A stretch of DNA of 64,000 nucleotides, taken from contig CM067529.1 in assembly GCA_034509925.1 (NCBI GenBank), positions 7,603,501-7,667,500 of the forward strand, written 5' to 3'. Positions 25,278 through 39,615 of this stretch are shown here, in pieces (positions within the stretch are counted from its first letter, which is position 1; each line of letters opens with the position of its first letter). Below the pieces are notes generated by a model. That model was not told the DNA's origin. It did no database searches and saw nothing but the letters and a program-made list of their open reading frames with translations. A program made the translations under genes and the position numbers. This DNA is from Hirudinaria manillensis (Eukaryota; Annelida; Clitellata; Hirudinida; Hirudinidae).

Positions 25278-28200
25278 AAGCCATAAAATGGGGACTATGG
25301 ACTCTTCTTTTGTACTTTGGTTTGTTCACTTTCACCTAAAAATGGATTTCATATACATCCCAAAAGGGCCTGAAGTTGTTTGGGGGATATTAAATGATGT
25401 AATCGTAATTCATAGGTAATACGTGTCTTAATTTCATATGTTTCTTCTACCAAGAAATATCTTGTAATGGGGCTGTTTCAATATTTGCACTGTAGTGGCT
25501 TTCACTGTTGTTATTGTTCTTTTGTTTTGTTAGATTTGTTAAGTCAACTTGACAATATTCTTGAATTGATAAGACTTTGTAACATGATTTGTTCTTTAGG
25601 TGTTTGCAGAGCCTTATGTTCATGTAATATCTATTCTTTTGAACATTCTGTTGTCATTGAATTATTTCATGATAGATCAACAAAGTGAATGCAAAAGATA
25701 AGGCATGCTCAGTATGAGGTATTTTAACCTGCCATGAAGATGTTTGCATCCTTCTTGGTAGATCCATTGCTGGTTAGCTTGTATGTGAGCTTTTGCTAAC
25801 TAGCATCAATTTAATCTTTGATTTGGCAATCAACTTTTTGTTGTTTTTTATTTTGTGCAACCATGCCTTATTGTCTTAATTCAAAATAGTTCTGTGTCCT
25901 CTCCAAATTATACAATTGGTTTTGTGTGAAACATAGAGGAATGATTCAATACTAAAAAAGATTTGGAACATAAATGTGATAATTAGTTAATTGAGGGGGG
26001 AAATAATATTTCAATTGGATAATAAATGCTAGAGCTGTTTGGGCTGCTACTCAGACACGTTTGTTGTGGGACTGAAGGTGCAAATACCTAAAGTTTGAGT
26101 ACAAGCACGGATGAGCTATGAACAAACAGCTTGACTAATCTGTCTTGCACCTGTTTCGGTGATAGCGCATAAGCTGGTTGTTTGCATTTATTTCTTTTTT
26201 AGAACAAATTATTAGCGGAGCGATGCGATGGGTAGAGTAATTGAAATATTTCGTAATGATTTCTTTATTTTAATTATTTTATTTATATTTGAAATAGTAA
26301 TTAGTTTTTTAATTTAACATTTTTTCATCTATTCAGCTCAAAGTCTGAATCGTTTAATAAATGATGTTAGCAGAGGTGAAACCATCGACAAATAAACATT
26401 ATTATTGTTAAACATTTCAGAAGTAAATCTAAAAATAACTATTACGTTGAAACGCCTATTTAGGTTGTCTTGACTTGGATGGTTTTCAACCACTTGGTAT
26501 TAAATCTTCATATAATGTTCCAAACTGAACATCAATACATTGGCAATCTTTTCTTTAACCAGGATAATGCTATTGGTTAATGCTAGTGAATTAGTAAGTG
26601 ACCTAGCGAGATTGCCCACGAACGCTTCTGAAGTGATTGTCAATTTAGCAAATCAAAAAGTATGAGAACAGATTGTGGACACAAAAATTTGCTTGAACAG
26701 CCGCAGTCCCAGTCGAACCATTGACATGGTGGATAGAGATGTATTCATCACGGCGACCTTCAAAAGCTACTATACTACTATAGAACTGCCGACTTCTCTA
26801 GCGACAATAGCAGCTTTTGGAAAAATGTTTCAGCACTTAACCTGAAGACATTCAAGAATAACATTCAAACATATCAGAGATTCTCGCGAGCAGATTTGAT
26901 CGGGTTAGGAAGGTTTGCCGGGTGCCAAATGTAACAAAACCAAACAATTTATTTTCTGCTCTAACGAATATAGTACACGTATACTGTATACGGAAATTAT
27001 GAGGACACCTCTTAATTTGTTGATAGTAGTAAATAGTATTTCAATATGTCCTACTGCATAATTATATGTCCGACACAAATTCCCATAATAGTGATAACTC
27101 GCTAAATACAAGTTCGATATTGCTAAATTTTATATTTTTGTTTCTTGCAAAACACCATTTGAGCATTTTTGAAAGTCATTTGGAAATCACTGTGGCATCC
27201 TTTTCATGTCAATAGAATATGAAATTGTTGCTGGAGAGGGTCACATATTACCCGCCGAAGTCCACTCTGAAATGTTGAGTCGCTCAACTCTCTAAAACAG
27301 AAAACATTAAGGAAACTCATGTTAGAGTTTTTTCTTATGTTACCTACGACAAGTGATGAAGCTTCGGGGGATGAAACTGTTGTTATTTTATGATGTTCTT
27401 CTTTAAATTTACGTTAAGTTCTTAAAATTTCTCAGAAGTAGTTGTCTTTGCAACAAAATGGTTAAAGGTCAATCTTTTTGTGTTGCTTTTATCATAGAAA
27501 GCCAAATTTTCAGATCTTTTAAAAGCACAAAATCGCAAACATGTTTTTTTTTATATCTCTAGCCATGGAAGATGGAGAAGGGCAAATTCTTCCTACCTTC
27601 GTCAGCGACCGATCTTTAGCGTGAAAAGCAAACCAAACTAAAAGGTCATTACTTGCCATACATTTAAGACTTGTATATCTAGATCTACTCCCTGATTCAA
27701 AAAATTATGTCTCAGCCACGAAGGATTATTATCGAAAAGTGAATTTACACTTACATGTTACAGTGTTTCATCCGAACATCTGCGATATTATGTGATTATT
27801 TTTTTTTATGCTTTTCACGACAATTTAAACAATCAGATGACAATGATGACAATGATCGGCATTTCTGAAATTTACATAACTAAGAAATTAAGTTTTTTGT
27901 GAAAGAATATTTGAACTGATTCTTCCAACCACGCTATAAAAAAATAAGCAACAAATCAATATTTCTGTTTCAGAAAAAATCATGTCGTAACAGTCACAAA
28001 CCGGATTGACATATGGAGCAATCATGCCAACTTAGAATGGAGAGGATTCACTAGGACTTCCCGCTTTCTTGAATCAAACTGCATGTGATACCTCCTTGGA
28101 GGTTTAAAGGTTTCTGAGTGCAATGGGAACCATCTGATCAAATATTCTTATTTTAATTTAGCGCAACTTAAATTCTACGGCAAGCTTAACCTCTTTTGCA

Positions 28201-28562
28201 GAGTGACAAATGGATTTTGAGACGCTTATTAACTGCAGACCTAAATAATTTTTTTTCAATCTGTGTCTAATCCATGTTGACTCGACCGATATGTATTTGG
28301 ATGAATTGTGTGTGCGAGTTAAATTTAGAGTATGACGAAAGTAGTCGAGTTAATTGGTTGTTTTTATAATTTTTTTTTGGTTTTAATTTAATTAATTTAA
28401 TATTGCCAATTTAATATTCTACCTAATCGTTTGTAAACTTTCGTTGGACGAACTGTTCGTTTGTTCGTTCATTTATTAGTAATACAAGAAACTTAATAAG
28501 TAATTAAAACATATGTAACAATAATAATAATATTAATATTAATAATAATAGTAGTAATAATA

Positions 28563-28601
<39 letters not shown>

Positions 28602-31591
28602 CTAATTATTAACTAACTTTCGGTGCAGAGAAATTTAAGTGAATTGCCTATTGTATGCAATCGATCGATTTTAGTTGAAAATAAGAAAGTCATGTTGGTG
28701 CAGACTTACTGTAAGAGTAAATGAAAGGTTACTAGTAAACAATGAATATGGATAATCGCTTCCTAAATTGGGCCGATTTGCAAGGGAATAAAACTTTCGG
28801 TTTCAAACCGAAACTTATTCACTGGAGTTCGTAGTGTCGTGCAATCAATTGCACAATAATCAATTATAATTGATTATTGCAACAATAAAATCCAATCGAT
28901 TTGAACTAAACCATTTCGAATGATAAGCGCCAGATAAAGGCTTTCAAATATATCTATATATTTAAAAATATTATAGATTATCTTCAGATAGAACGTAAAA
29001 TAATAAGTTTCTTTGCTGCAATTTTCTTTAATTAAATTTAAATGTCTAATATGTAATTTAAACATGAAATGCAAACAACATTTTTGTAATACATAAAAAA
29101 TACTAAACTGGGTCGACTTCCCTCGAGGCGAAATTTGCAGGCGCAAATAGAGAATTTTTTTACAAAAATTTTCTCAAAAGAGGATTATTCCATAGGACTG
29201 AGTACAAATCGCTACTTCATTCTTGTTCTACGCTGATCAGCATCACGTCCCAAATAAAGAAGCATTAACCCCGCTCATAAATAACGCCATTGTAATGTCA
29301 CAAAATGGCTACAATAACATATCGCGTTTTTGCGAGATATGAAAAATTGATTGTTCTCTGACTCCGCACTTTCAGAACACATAAAAGAGACTGCCTATCA
29401 TTGCTAATGACTTTTGACTCAGGCAATGACACTGATGAATGTCAGACCACCGTGTCATCATAAGAAATTAGGGATCGTCTTGATAAAAGTCAATAATAAA
29501 AACAATAACAATAATAAATAATACAAAAGGCGGTAACAAATGTAAGACCTGAAAATGGCTTCAGATCATCGCCTACATCAAAACTCTTGTTTAAGTCTCG
29601 AGTGAAGCAGTCGGCGAAATCAATCAAATGTGGAAAATTGGATCGAGAAAAGAGATTCGACATCGAGAGCATGTTGCTGATTCATTCCCTTGGAAATGAG
29701 TTAATGAACTCGAAACTAGATCGCGAAAGTGGCAATTGTGCTTTCGGGTTGAGAATTATTATCTTGCCAGGCACTCGGCTGCGAACCTACTGTTCCACTT
29801 AAAGAAGTTATGAATGGGTCCGTCATCAACTCAGTATTTCCACCCAATCGAGTTGATCAATGGGACTACTCCCCCGGTACAAGACTCAAAAACTACTGTC
29901 TCCTCCCATCGTCAATTAGACACTTCCTCTGGAACACGCAGGTGCGCGGTGTCGCCCGGTGCCAATATTTAAATCACTGAGACAATATAAATACCATGCT
30001 CAGTAGGGAGATCTCTGGCTGGATTGTGCAATAACTAAGTTGTTATTGCAGACAACAAGGCGGTCTCTCGCGGTACACGAGCAACTGGGTTTCCATTTTG
30101 CACCCAACCAGTGAGAACAATTCATGCTAACCACTCTTTTATTAGTAAACAATTAACACGGTCAGGATGGATCACTCCGATGAAAAGAATAAAACAAACC
30201 GTCAAAACGCAACATTTAAATTACTGTAAAAGCTGACTATCAACGACCATTTACCCTCTGCGATATGCGCTCAGAAGCGAATCGATCTGACGATAAAAAA
30301 AAAGCGATTGCCGTGAAATTGGAAGACTTCATGGACATTTGAACATCAATTAAAAAATAATTCAAGAACATTCAAAATCTTCAAAACTGACAACTCAAGC
30401 AAGGAACAAGGTTTTCTCAGGTTTTCCATTTAAGTTTCTCAAATTATAAATTTAATTTCCAGCGCGAAATCTGCCATCGATTAAAATGTTCAGCTTTTAC
30501 GTAATCGAGCATGCAATGGCGATAAATTAACATCCATAGACTGCACAAAGGCAAGAAAAACGTAACAAGTCTCAACAAGCAAGTCCCCGCAGTACAGAAC
30601 TGGACACATTCTCATCTAAAAAATTGTCGGCGATAATTCGGTCGACCTGGTTTTAAAGGTGTCATGAAGAATAAATTGAAAACATTGGCAACGAAATAAA
30701 CAAAGTGCGCGCACAATTGTTGAAACGGCGACCTCAGAAATTCCTGACTAGTTGAACAATTTTCAATCAAACCACTGTCAAACCTGATTCCAAAATAACC
30801 ACAAATATCACGATAAAAAATATTTCCGTCAACATAGATACTTGAGCCGTCAAAGTATTCACGAAACTGAAACTTTATACAAATAAGTTTACAATTGCAA
30901 AACGTTAAAGGAACGCTAAACAACTGATAAAATCTGGACGTTTTAGTGTGCTGGCATTACGCAGGACAATCGATAATTAAAGTTAAGCGATTATCAATCA
31001 ATCGGCTGATATTTAAAGGCAATAAAATGGTTCTGGTCGTACAACAGAATATGCAACAAGGAACTACTTCAAAGCATCTCACGAAACTCACATTCATCAA
31101 CTATGGTCTGCGAGGGTTTTGTCGAAATAAAACTTGTTTAAAAATCTAAGGGAAAATGTCCTTAAATAAAGCTCTAAATGGCCATATTATCTACAGAATA
31201 CCAGAATATTAACAACCACATCCTCGTGCAAATCAACTAGTAACCCAGAAAAACACAGTTCGGACGATCTCAATAGCGAGCGACGCAGAACCATTCCAGC
31301 ACAATAATAATTTTTCTGGGTCAAATAAATCAGTAAATACTTTAAAGGAAAATTCGAAAAGTTTCCGCTAATAGCAGCAATAATACGCTCGCCATATTAT
31401 TAAAGGTACCAAGATAATCAAGAAACATGACCGAACAAAAATAGAACCGCAGCAGACGAACGAAGTGAAAGCCAAAGAAACAACGGCATTAAATAAATTC
31501 CGGATATTGCCTGTAATGGAACAGTCACATTATACGAATAATGCTCATAAGTTAAAAGAATATTAAACTTGTACACCATCAAATAGTAGTA
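25278..31591. other. 6.3-kb interval without a recognised gene
   Basis: No conserved domain found on either strand. A (TAA)n run lies at about 28555-28602, with (AAT)n interruptions upstream. A possible phase-1 terminal exon at about 26338-26393 (SLNRLINDVSRGETID, then stop) has no partner. A patch around 29870-30140 is less AT-rich but shows no tRNA or snRNA signature. The last part probably includes the 3' UTR of the ZFP36-like gene. Confidence 0.4.
28555..28602. repeat. (TAA)n microsatellite
   Basis: Run of ATA/TAA triplets of about 48 bases with one interruption. Confidence 0.85.
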
Positions 31592-33100
31592 CTAGGTCAC
31601 GAGAGGCCTGTTTGGCTCGAAGTTTATATCCAGCTGCAGGTCTGACCAGTGAAAGTTGGGCGGAGAACCGGAGGAAACCGAAGATTCGAGAGAATGGGTC
31701 CTATCCCATCCGAGAAAAGGAGAGGAAGACATCAGAGAAGGGCCAATTAGTTCACTGCTGGCAGGATTTCCAGTCATTTTGCCACAAATGTCGGCGTTCA
31801 GTTTCGACAAGAAAAGAGCTGCGTCCAAAGTTTCTGATTCCAGCTGCAAATTTTGTATCATCTGCAAAGTCTCCATCAATCTCTCCTCTAAAATCTGACG
31901 CTGAGATAGTATGAGTTGATGGCGATGATATTGCAACAAATGCAGTTCGCTTTTCTGTTGTTCATCATTAGTGAAATTTCTAGAATAGAAAGCAGTTAGA
32001 TCCACATCTTCTGCAAAACCCTCCCCACTAGTTGTTCTCGATCTCGGTTGGTTTGGCCAAGAAGTCTCTCTGCATTCTAAAGCTTTAGGAAGTGGCAAAC
32101 TGGCACCGAGTGATTGTGCCTTGTTATCAACACTGGCATGCTGTTTAATCTCGTTTAACAACATTTCCACAATTTCCATGGTCGGACCATCGCAGTGAAA
32201 GTCATCCGAGGGATGGAACGATCCCAGGCCCGCATCAAAGTCCCAGTTGTCTGTGCACAATTGGTGAATTTGGTCATCGCTTGATGCCTTGTCTTGGATT
32301 GATCCATCCATCAAATTCGAACGGTCTGAGTTTTGGTACAGAGAGGAACTCATCGCTTTAATGCCCGCAGCATTCGAGATTGAATTAGCTTTGAGGTCTG
32401 TAGTCTTGCTCAGAGTTGATTTGTTCTTGGAACCCCTATTCGAAGGCTTCTTGCAGTCCACATTTTTCATTTGTAACTTCGAATTGCTCTGCTTCGCTCT
32501 TTCCAGTTGAACTGCTGTCAAGAGAAAGGCGAGCAGCAACCGATCGGTCTCGCCATGAATGAAGTGGCAACGACTGCCATAACTACAAAAGCCTCTCGTA
32601 TGAAACTGACGGCAGGGGATGGTCTTGTAGCGAGGATGACGATCCAGCGGTCTCAATTCTTGACAACCGTGAGCGAATTTGCAACGCAATCCATATTTGC
32701 AACGACCCAGTTCTTCCCAGGATCGACACAATTCTGTCTTGAAACGGTCCGCATCCTCTGGTTCCAACTTAACTTTGGCATTTTTGCCTCCCGAGGCGAG
32801 GATATCAATCGCTGATGCCTCGGATCCAGTACAAGTCAAAGCAGTCGCTTTAGTAGCGTTTGCTTTACAATATCTTTTCGATTCATCGATCAAAGCTCTA
32901 TTGTCAACAAAAACCGTTTTCTTTGACTTTGATGAAGGCAATTCCACTTTCGCTCCATTGTTGAATAGCGTTCCACAGACGCGCGTAGTTGGTCCTTTGA
33001 CTGAAGCAAGACGTTCGTTCAGTAAGGCCAAAGAACGTGGTGGATCCAAGAAGGTATGAGGAGGATTGAACAAGTTTCGTTTACCTTCCAAATGAGCCAT
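31592..33100 (-). CDS. ZFP36: ZFP36/TIS11-like tandem CCCH zinc-finger protein
   Basis: Intronless coding exon of 502 codons. Two CCCH fingers with C-x8-C-x5-C-x3-H spacing lie at residues 125-144 (C125, C134, C140, H144) and 163-182 (C163, C172, C178, H182). They are 18 residues apart and preceded by RFKTELC and RYKTIPC, the family lead-in sequences. Proteins of this family bind UAUUUAU elements in 3' UTRs and recruit deadenylases, speeding decay of unstable mRNAs. The rest is Ser/Asn-rich and low-complexity, with a Gln/Leu-rich helical stretch near residues 395-435. The usual C-terminal CNOT1-binding motif (RLPIFNRIS-like) is not visible. The ATG lies directly after a 'ttttttttag' acceptor, so a 5' non-coding exon, or an upstream coding exon, probably exists. 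Orthology within the family is unresolved. Confidence 0.92.
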   Translation of the reverse strand: MAHLEGKRNLFNPPHTFLDPPRSLALLNERLASVKGPTTRVCGTLFNNGAKVELPSSKSKKTVFVDNRALIDESKRYCKANATKATALTCTGSEASAIDILASGGKNAKVKLEPEDADRFKTELCRSWEELGRCKYGLRCKFAHGCQELRPLDRHPRYKTIPCRQFHTRGFCSYGSRCHFIHGETDRLLLAFLLTAVQLERAKQSNSKLQMKNVDCKKPSNRGSKNKSTLSKTTDLKANSISNAAGIKAMSSSLYQNSDRSNLMDGSIQDKASSDDQIHQLCTDNWDFDAGLGSFHPSDDFHCDGPTMEIVEMLLNEIKQHASVDNKAQSLGASLPLPKALECRETSWPNQPRSRTTSGEGFAEDVDLTAFYSRNFTNDEQQKSELHLLQYHRHQLILSQRQILEERLMETLQMIQNLQLESETLDAALFLSKLNADICGKMTGNPASSELIGPSLMSSSPFLGWDRTHSLESSVSSGSPPNFHWSDLQLDINFEPNRPLVT

Positions 33101-36100
33101 CTAAAAAAAAGAAATTCTATGAAAAAACATATCGACAAAATTCTCATAATGATTTCCCGGTCAAGATTGGATTTGTCCCTCGGAGATAAAATATTTTGCA
33201 CGAGTCATCACATAGGGACAAAGGGGGCCAACGGCCGAACAAAGGTTATCTCATCAACGCCTAGACATCCTTACCAAGGCAAACAACCTTCACCAAAATT
33301 GGCTACACTTCTCAGTGGATCAAAAACTTCAACAATACCTCCAAAACGCACAATCAAGTAACACGTGAAACAGACACTTTAAAGGCTACACATGCACGAA
33401 TTCGATTGAGGCCCAGAAAAGTTTGATTCAAATTTTTAATTCTGAGGTCCGCTTTTGGAGTCTCGCTTAACGGTTTCTTTCGTGCTATTATTAGAAGATT
33501 TTCTATTATTTTTATTACCATCATCATCATCATCATAATCTTTTTCATTATTATAAATAGTAATGTTATTAACGCTCAAGTCTAAGTTTTCTTTATAACC
33601 GCCAAATGGCGTGTCTCACAGTGCATTCTGATGCAGATCATTTGCGATGCCGCATAAAAACATTGAAATTAATTCCACTCTAACGAAGGCTGGAGTACGT
33701 TCATTCGTCAATTGATTAAAAATATCTCTATTCTCAGTTTCCAAGCATTCCGAAGATTTTAGGCGAGGATAAGTTACGAAGAACCAGGAGAGAATTAACT
33801 CAATCGAACTTATAAATACCTCATTAATTGGCTGTCTTGGGGAATTCTTAGTTTAATTTCAAGATATTTTGCAAGCAATAACGAAGCAAGATGCTTGCTC
33901 GAGATGCACCTTTAAACATTCCAAGTTTCTGTCGCTCAATGATAAGCGTCTCAGGAAACAATTTGATAACATTAATGACCAAACACGATTAAATAATTGA
34001 TAGGACCAGACAAAGTCACTGATTTGTTTAAAGTTAATATCTTTTAAGTTAATGTGTGATCATAGATTAATGTAAACATCGATTAGCACGTAGCTATTTT
34101 GGGCCAATTTGGCTCAAACCGGAACTTCATGTCGCTAAAGACATGAACCATTCCCAAGTAAAAAAAATGAGATTGGAATTATGGAATACAGATAATCTAA
34201 CCTTAAATGAACTTCCTCAAGTCGAAGAAACTTCCCTTTGAAAACCAAAGCACAGTGTATGCAAGCGATTCAATTTCTGAGCTCTCTCCCAAGTTCAGAA
34301 TGGGAGATTTTCCAGGACTTCTTAAGGTTTGCCTTAACGAAAAAAAATCTGAAATTTAGGAGCCAATTCAACCCTTATTTATAGAGAAAGCGGGAAAGAA
34401 AGCAGTAAACACTGCTGGACCACGTTTTCAAGGAGACTATACCAGAAGGCTTGTGACGAAAATAAAGAGCAATTTATTTTACTGATGCAAGAAATCGATA
34501 ATTGAGAAATTAAATCAGGGCGCCTTAAGGGCCTCCTTACTCTCCAACTACGTCAGAGTTTTCATCACGTATATCGCTATATTTCTGCTCACTTGGTCCG
34601 ATGCAAAACTTCAGTTACCAGATCCACTTCCGCTAAGAACCTCCAGAAAAACGAAATGCTTCCTAAAATAAAAATGTGAATCTCTGAATTAAAAAACGTG
34701 CTTTTCAGGTAAACCAGCTCCTACTGGCTCAAATCTGGGACAATCAAAATTGGGTCGACCAATAAGAACAGACGAAGGCGGAGCTCCGGCACAAAACTAG
34801 GTCAGTGTACTAGGCGGGAAAGTTATTTATTCTTTACAGTTTTCTGATTGGTCCGCTTATAAGGTCAACACATGCAAGTATGTCACCACATTTTGCTCTA
34901 AGACGAATGAACGGGGCAAATTGTCTAGTTTTAATCACTTGGGAATTAATTTTTTTAAACTTCACAACCGCCACATCAAATCACATCTGAGGAATGGTTT
35001 CACTACATACGAGGCTCTTTATTGAAATTTCAATCGCAGTGGAGAACGCCATGTCTTCTTTATTCGAGTTAAAGTTTATGAATATTTTAGTGACTATAAT
35101 TTTCATTATGGCCCATTATTATGCTCTATTTGCAGGCACATCGGTCAATTACTGAAATCATCTTCTGTGGTCCCAGTAGTAATTTCTGTTGAAGCTTAGT
35201 GAAATAATGTATTAGTTACATTTTACATTTACTTAATTACCTCAACAATAATTACGCTATGCGACTCTATCCGTTTTCGACTTACAACTTCATCAAAGAA
35301 TTACAATACGCGAACAATTCGTAACTTGGTTTTATTTTCAGAAATTTTCTTATGGAATTAATTTTATGAACATTTTCCACGCCGAACTAGCAGGCATGAG
35401 AGAACAGTTGAAGAACAATTTGGAATAACTTAAAAACAACCTCGATTCGTCACGGGATGATATCAACTTTCCTCGTTTTTGTACTCATATTTTTCCGTCT
35501 ATCCCAGATTTTTCTTTTGTTATTTTTCACTCTCTGCCTTTTCATCGAAAAAGCAATGTGGACCAGTGGACTCCGTATCACCACAGGACCAGTTGACTTC
35601 GGTATTCTCGTGGAAAAGGCGTAAACACTCCTGAGACAAAGGGTTGTTTTCGACTTGGAAGTGGTTACTCACATACAAAGGTGGTTGAACGGCTCACCAT
35701 CCCCAAACAGTGCGTCACTATTTTGAAACTAACTCGAGCTTTCCGACGCGATCCTGATTAAACTTGATTAACAATTACTCTCTGAGTTAGCAAATCAGTT
35801 TGAAAATTTTGGCGGATCGGCTCTTCTACTACGCGATAACAATAATGTCTGGCCAGATGATGTAAACTCTCGATCGATTCTTTATTGCTTTTCACGAGTA
35901 AGACACTCCAATTCACCGGAACTACCGATGCAATCTCACCATCCCAAGACATACAAGCATTCAAATAGCTGGAAAATAATGGAAAATATTTGCGACAGCC
36001 GAGTGGAGATGTTATCCGATGAGGGCGTGACATAATTCACGAAAGTGAACCAAACACCCCGTCCAATCCGACGAAAGTGGGTTATTAGAATGTGCGGATG

Positions 36101-36315
36101 AGTTCGAACGCTGTTCTCATTACGAAACTGGGTGAATTGAAATGAAATGCGTTTGTACCACTCTCGGTTCATTCTTATGGCGCCCTAATCATCCTCTCAG
36201 CGGAAGGCCGGAAAATATTTCCATAGAATCTAAATTCACATGGTTGTAGTTCCATTGGACCATTCTTATTATTTCTCTCAACGTTACAATTCATTTTAAC
36301 ACCTGCTAACAACGC
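33101..36315. other. Upstream region of the ZFP36-like gene
   Basis: Expected to hold its 5' UTR exon and promoter, and on the right the 3' UTR of DPH6. A TATA-like sequence in the minus orientation (CTATAAATAAGG) lies near 34375-34386. The open frames at 35758-36172 (minus) show no recognised domain and overlap the DPH6 3' UTR side, so I do not call them genes. Confidence 0.35.
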
Positions 36316-37986
36316 CTACGAAAGCTCTGCTTTCGAAACGAGGCCTGCATCTTTAACAATGAGGTAGGCCACTGGTGCAAAAGCGTCATTGGAGTGGATA
36401 ATTGTTTGTCTGTCATTTCTAAGGAAATAAACAAATAAATTCATCAATCAAAGCTTAAAAAACCTCTTTCACTGAATGTCCTCATAGAACCAACTTAATC
36501 TTTTGGCCTAACACATAAATGCCTAATGCTTGAAATCAAGAGTCGATCAGATCAAAGAAGGATTTCAAATAAAATTATACTTACATAATGATTTTCTTCT
36601 TGAAGATGGGGCAATCTAGAGTCAATGTTTCATATTCTCCTCCTTCACCACATACATTGAGGCCAAACTTTTCATTCTGTTTTTTTTTTCCAAGAAATTA
36701 TAAAATACCATAACATTTTTGGCATGAAATTGTGTTCAATGTTCTCACCATCTTTTGCAAATGAGGTTTCATTTCTGAAAGAGTTTTTCCCAAATGCTGT
36801 TCATTCAATCCTACAAATAGATGATAAGCATGAACAAGTGCCAGAGAAATGGCAAAAGAAGATATACAAAAAGAAATTAAATTTAAAAAAAAATATCCAA
36901 ACAAAAAGAAAAAGAAATTCATTCAGATTCACTAACCTAAAGCTGCCACTTTGATAATGATGGCTTCAATTTTATTGGCTAGCATTTCATCTAGTAACTC
37001 TGATTGGTCCATGTTCCACAAAAAAGCAAGCATTTTGAGGTTCAGTCTTTTGCAACTGAAAATTAAAAGTTAGCAATTCTTACAATTAAACCCTTAACAA
37101 TGTATCATTATCACAAAGAATATCAAAAAGGGTTATTAAAACCTCACACATGTTCAACCCTGGTCTTTTGATAAGAAGAAAGAATTGCTCCTACTGATAC
37201 AGCTTCTATGTTTTCATTTGTCTAAAACCAAAATACAAAATTAGACTATCTTTAAATGTTAGAGAAAAAATTAACTAAATTCCAAACTTATATAGAGAGA
37301 TTGCTTTAAGAATTATTACAATAACTTGCATATAAATATGTATGTGGAGTACAATAAGATCAGGAGACATAAATAACTGAGATCACAAACTTTGTCAAAT
37401 AAACATGATTGAATCACAGAAATGAGATTATTGTTTGTGATAAAAGTAAAATAAATAAAAACACCTTGATATCTTTCAAGAGATCATACAAGTCCTCAAC
37501 CTCATCACCTTCAGTTTCGAGATATTCTGAAGTAATTACTTTTGAGGTGCCCCTAATGGGACGTCTGTACAGAGGTACACCCACTGCTTCCGAATATAAG
37601 TTTATGACTTGGTGACCAACACTCTGGAACATATAGCTGTCTATTTCCTCTAAAATCCATCAGTTAATAAGTATAAGAATATACTTTTTATAAGATGTAA
37701 TTTTAATTAAATGTTATTAACAGGAAAGTTGATGAAATTATAACTACATATGACATGCAATTAGATTCCCAGACTTAGTAGACATCAGCTCAAAATAAAT
37801 AGGTCTATATAAACTTTTAAAAAATATATGCGGAAATACTCCTTCTTTATGATTAATCGTTTTAGACGTACCTTTTTCCATGGGATATAAATTAGCTAGC
37901 GCTACAATTTCATGCCCCCTTTCAATACACTTCATCATGTTGTAGCAGCTGTCCTTTCCTCCACTGATTAATGCTGCGACTCTCAT
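36316..37986 (-). CDS. DPH6: Diphthine-ammonia ligase
   Basis: Seven exons: 37986-37872, 37649-37465, 37221-37148, 37055-36937, 36810-36749, 36676-36585 and 36418-36316 (stop). They give 249 residues, close to the vertebrate enzyme. The N-terminus MRVAALISGGKDSCYNMM carries the SGGKDS ATP-pyrophosphatase loop (residues 8-13). Further marks are DSYMFQSVGH, PLYRRPIRG, EGDEVEDLYDLL, VGAILSSYQKTRVEHVC, LGKTLSEM, CGEGGEYETLTLDCPIF and SNDAFAPVAYL. The enzyme performs the last step of diphthamide synthesis on a histidine of eEF2, amidating diphthine with ammonium and ATP. It acts in the cytosol. This is the short form without the RidA-like C-terminal domains of fungal homologues. All splice phases match. 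Confidence 0.95.
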
Positions 37987-39615
37987 TTTAAATCTTTGAA
38001 TAGGGCGAAGTCACCGCGATACTTTGTTTTGGTTGAAATGTAAAAGGTAATCTAGACCTTCAGAAGTCATAAATAAATTAATTATTAATCTGTACAAATT
38101 TTTCCATTTTTTATTCTAATCCTAAGATTTAAATTCATAGATTTTAAAAACATGTTTTATGAAAAAAAGTGTTATACTTTCATTGACAATGCCCGCATTA
38201 ACCATGCTTTGGCCAAAAAATTGCTTTCGCAATCCCAATAAACTTACTTTTAGTTATGAAAAATTATAAAATTTCAGTTTAAGTTTGTTGAGTTGCGACA
38301 TTAGTCAGTGAATGGGGTTAATGGGATTCGCTGTGACGTCGACTTAGCTTTCCAAATCCGCGTTATGAGGGAATGCCACGCAAAATACATAAAGCTTGAT
38401 CTGTAACTTGAACAATCTTTCCCGAGGATACCGACTCGAGAAACTAAAACAAGCTGACTTCTGCTCCCAGTTAACTGGAAGTCACTTGTAAGATGTATAA
38501 CTTCCTCTGACCCTCACCAAGACTATTAGAAATTCTTAGATTAATTATTAATTAAAAATTAAAGCGTACGCTGCCCTTTGTAAAAGCAATCCCAGTTATG
38601 AGCACCTGGATGGCCACACAAATCCAAAATGTTGATTTGGATCAAGGCTATTTTAAAATAAAACATCAAATCTCAAAAGTAAACATGATTAACTTGATTA
38701 GCTCAACTTGCAGTTCTCAGTAACTCAGCCAACTGTAATTACAGTAAGCACCTACCCCAGAACTTCTGAAGAAATGAAACTCAAAAACTGAAACAACAAG
38801 ATTGAGCTTGTCTTCAGATACTCAGAGACTAATGAAATGAAAATAAAATGACACATAAGAAATAAGTATCAAACATGTTAGAGAAATATAGAAAATGGAG
38901 AAATTTTGTAATCCTGCTGCAGAATGGACACTAGATTCTCGAATTATAAGTGAACGAAGATGCAAACACAGATTCTAAAGCCATGAGTCTTAAAAGCAGA
39001 ATATTCTTTTAGTAACTTAATCTTAAATATTGTGATAAGACAGTTTAGAGCCCATTATTTGTCATCATGCTAAATAAAGATTAGATACAATTACATTGCA
39101 GCAATAGAGAAACAAAACTTAGCAAACAATTCTCAACTACTTGAGAAACATTTCGGAAGGAGCATATCCAAGTTAAAAATCACCTCCCACTTTATGGAAG
39201 TGGAGACAGAAATCCAACAGCATACTATTTTTATACTGGGCTTTCAATCATTTCAATTTTCAATCAAAGCTTACAAAGCATCATAGCAAATGCACAAAAT
39301 AAAGCTTACGAACAAATAACGACTTCGGTTCGCGACCCTTGAATTATTTAACCATTAATTTGCTTTCTAACATTCTCTTCTGAATTGGTCAAGTTTTGCA
39401 AACTGAACTTTGAATGAGTTGAGCTAATAGTATGGTTTGAATTTTTCAACTTATTACTTAAGATGGAACTGACACCATCACCAACTGGTCCCTGTTATTG
39501 GATGAAGATGGGAGGCGTAAGTAAATTAATAAGAAACACGTGACTTGAATTCTCAGAGAAAATAAAACAAACTTGCTTCATTTAATGACACGTGGCATTC
39601 ATGCAGATTTTAAAA
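37987..39615. other. Interval between PIP4K2 and DPH6
   Basis: 1.6 kb, AT-rich, no coding signal seen. It should contain the DPH6 promoter and the PIP4K2 3' UTR. Confidence 0.4.

Noticed and set aside
26338..26393. Short terminal-exon-like frame (SLNRLINDVSRG)
   Set aside because: Good acceptor, but there is no upstream partner exon and no homology.
29870..30140. Less AT-rich patch checked for snRNA, tRNA or SRP RNA
   Set aside because: No conserved boxes or cloverleaf arms seen on either strand.
30612..30923. 103-codon minus-strand frame near the ZFP36-like 3' side
   Set aside because: No domain, AT-rich codon content, no splice support. Probably chance or 3' UTR.
35758..36172. Two overlapping minus-strand frames downstream of DPH6
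   Set aside because: They fall in the presumed DPH6 3' flank, overlap each other in different frames and resemble no family.
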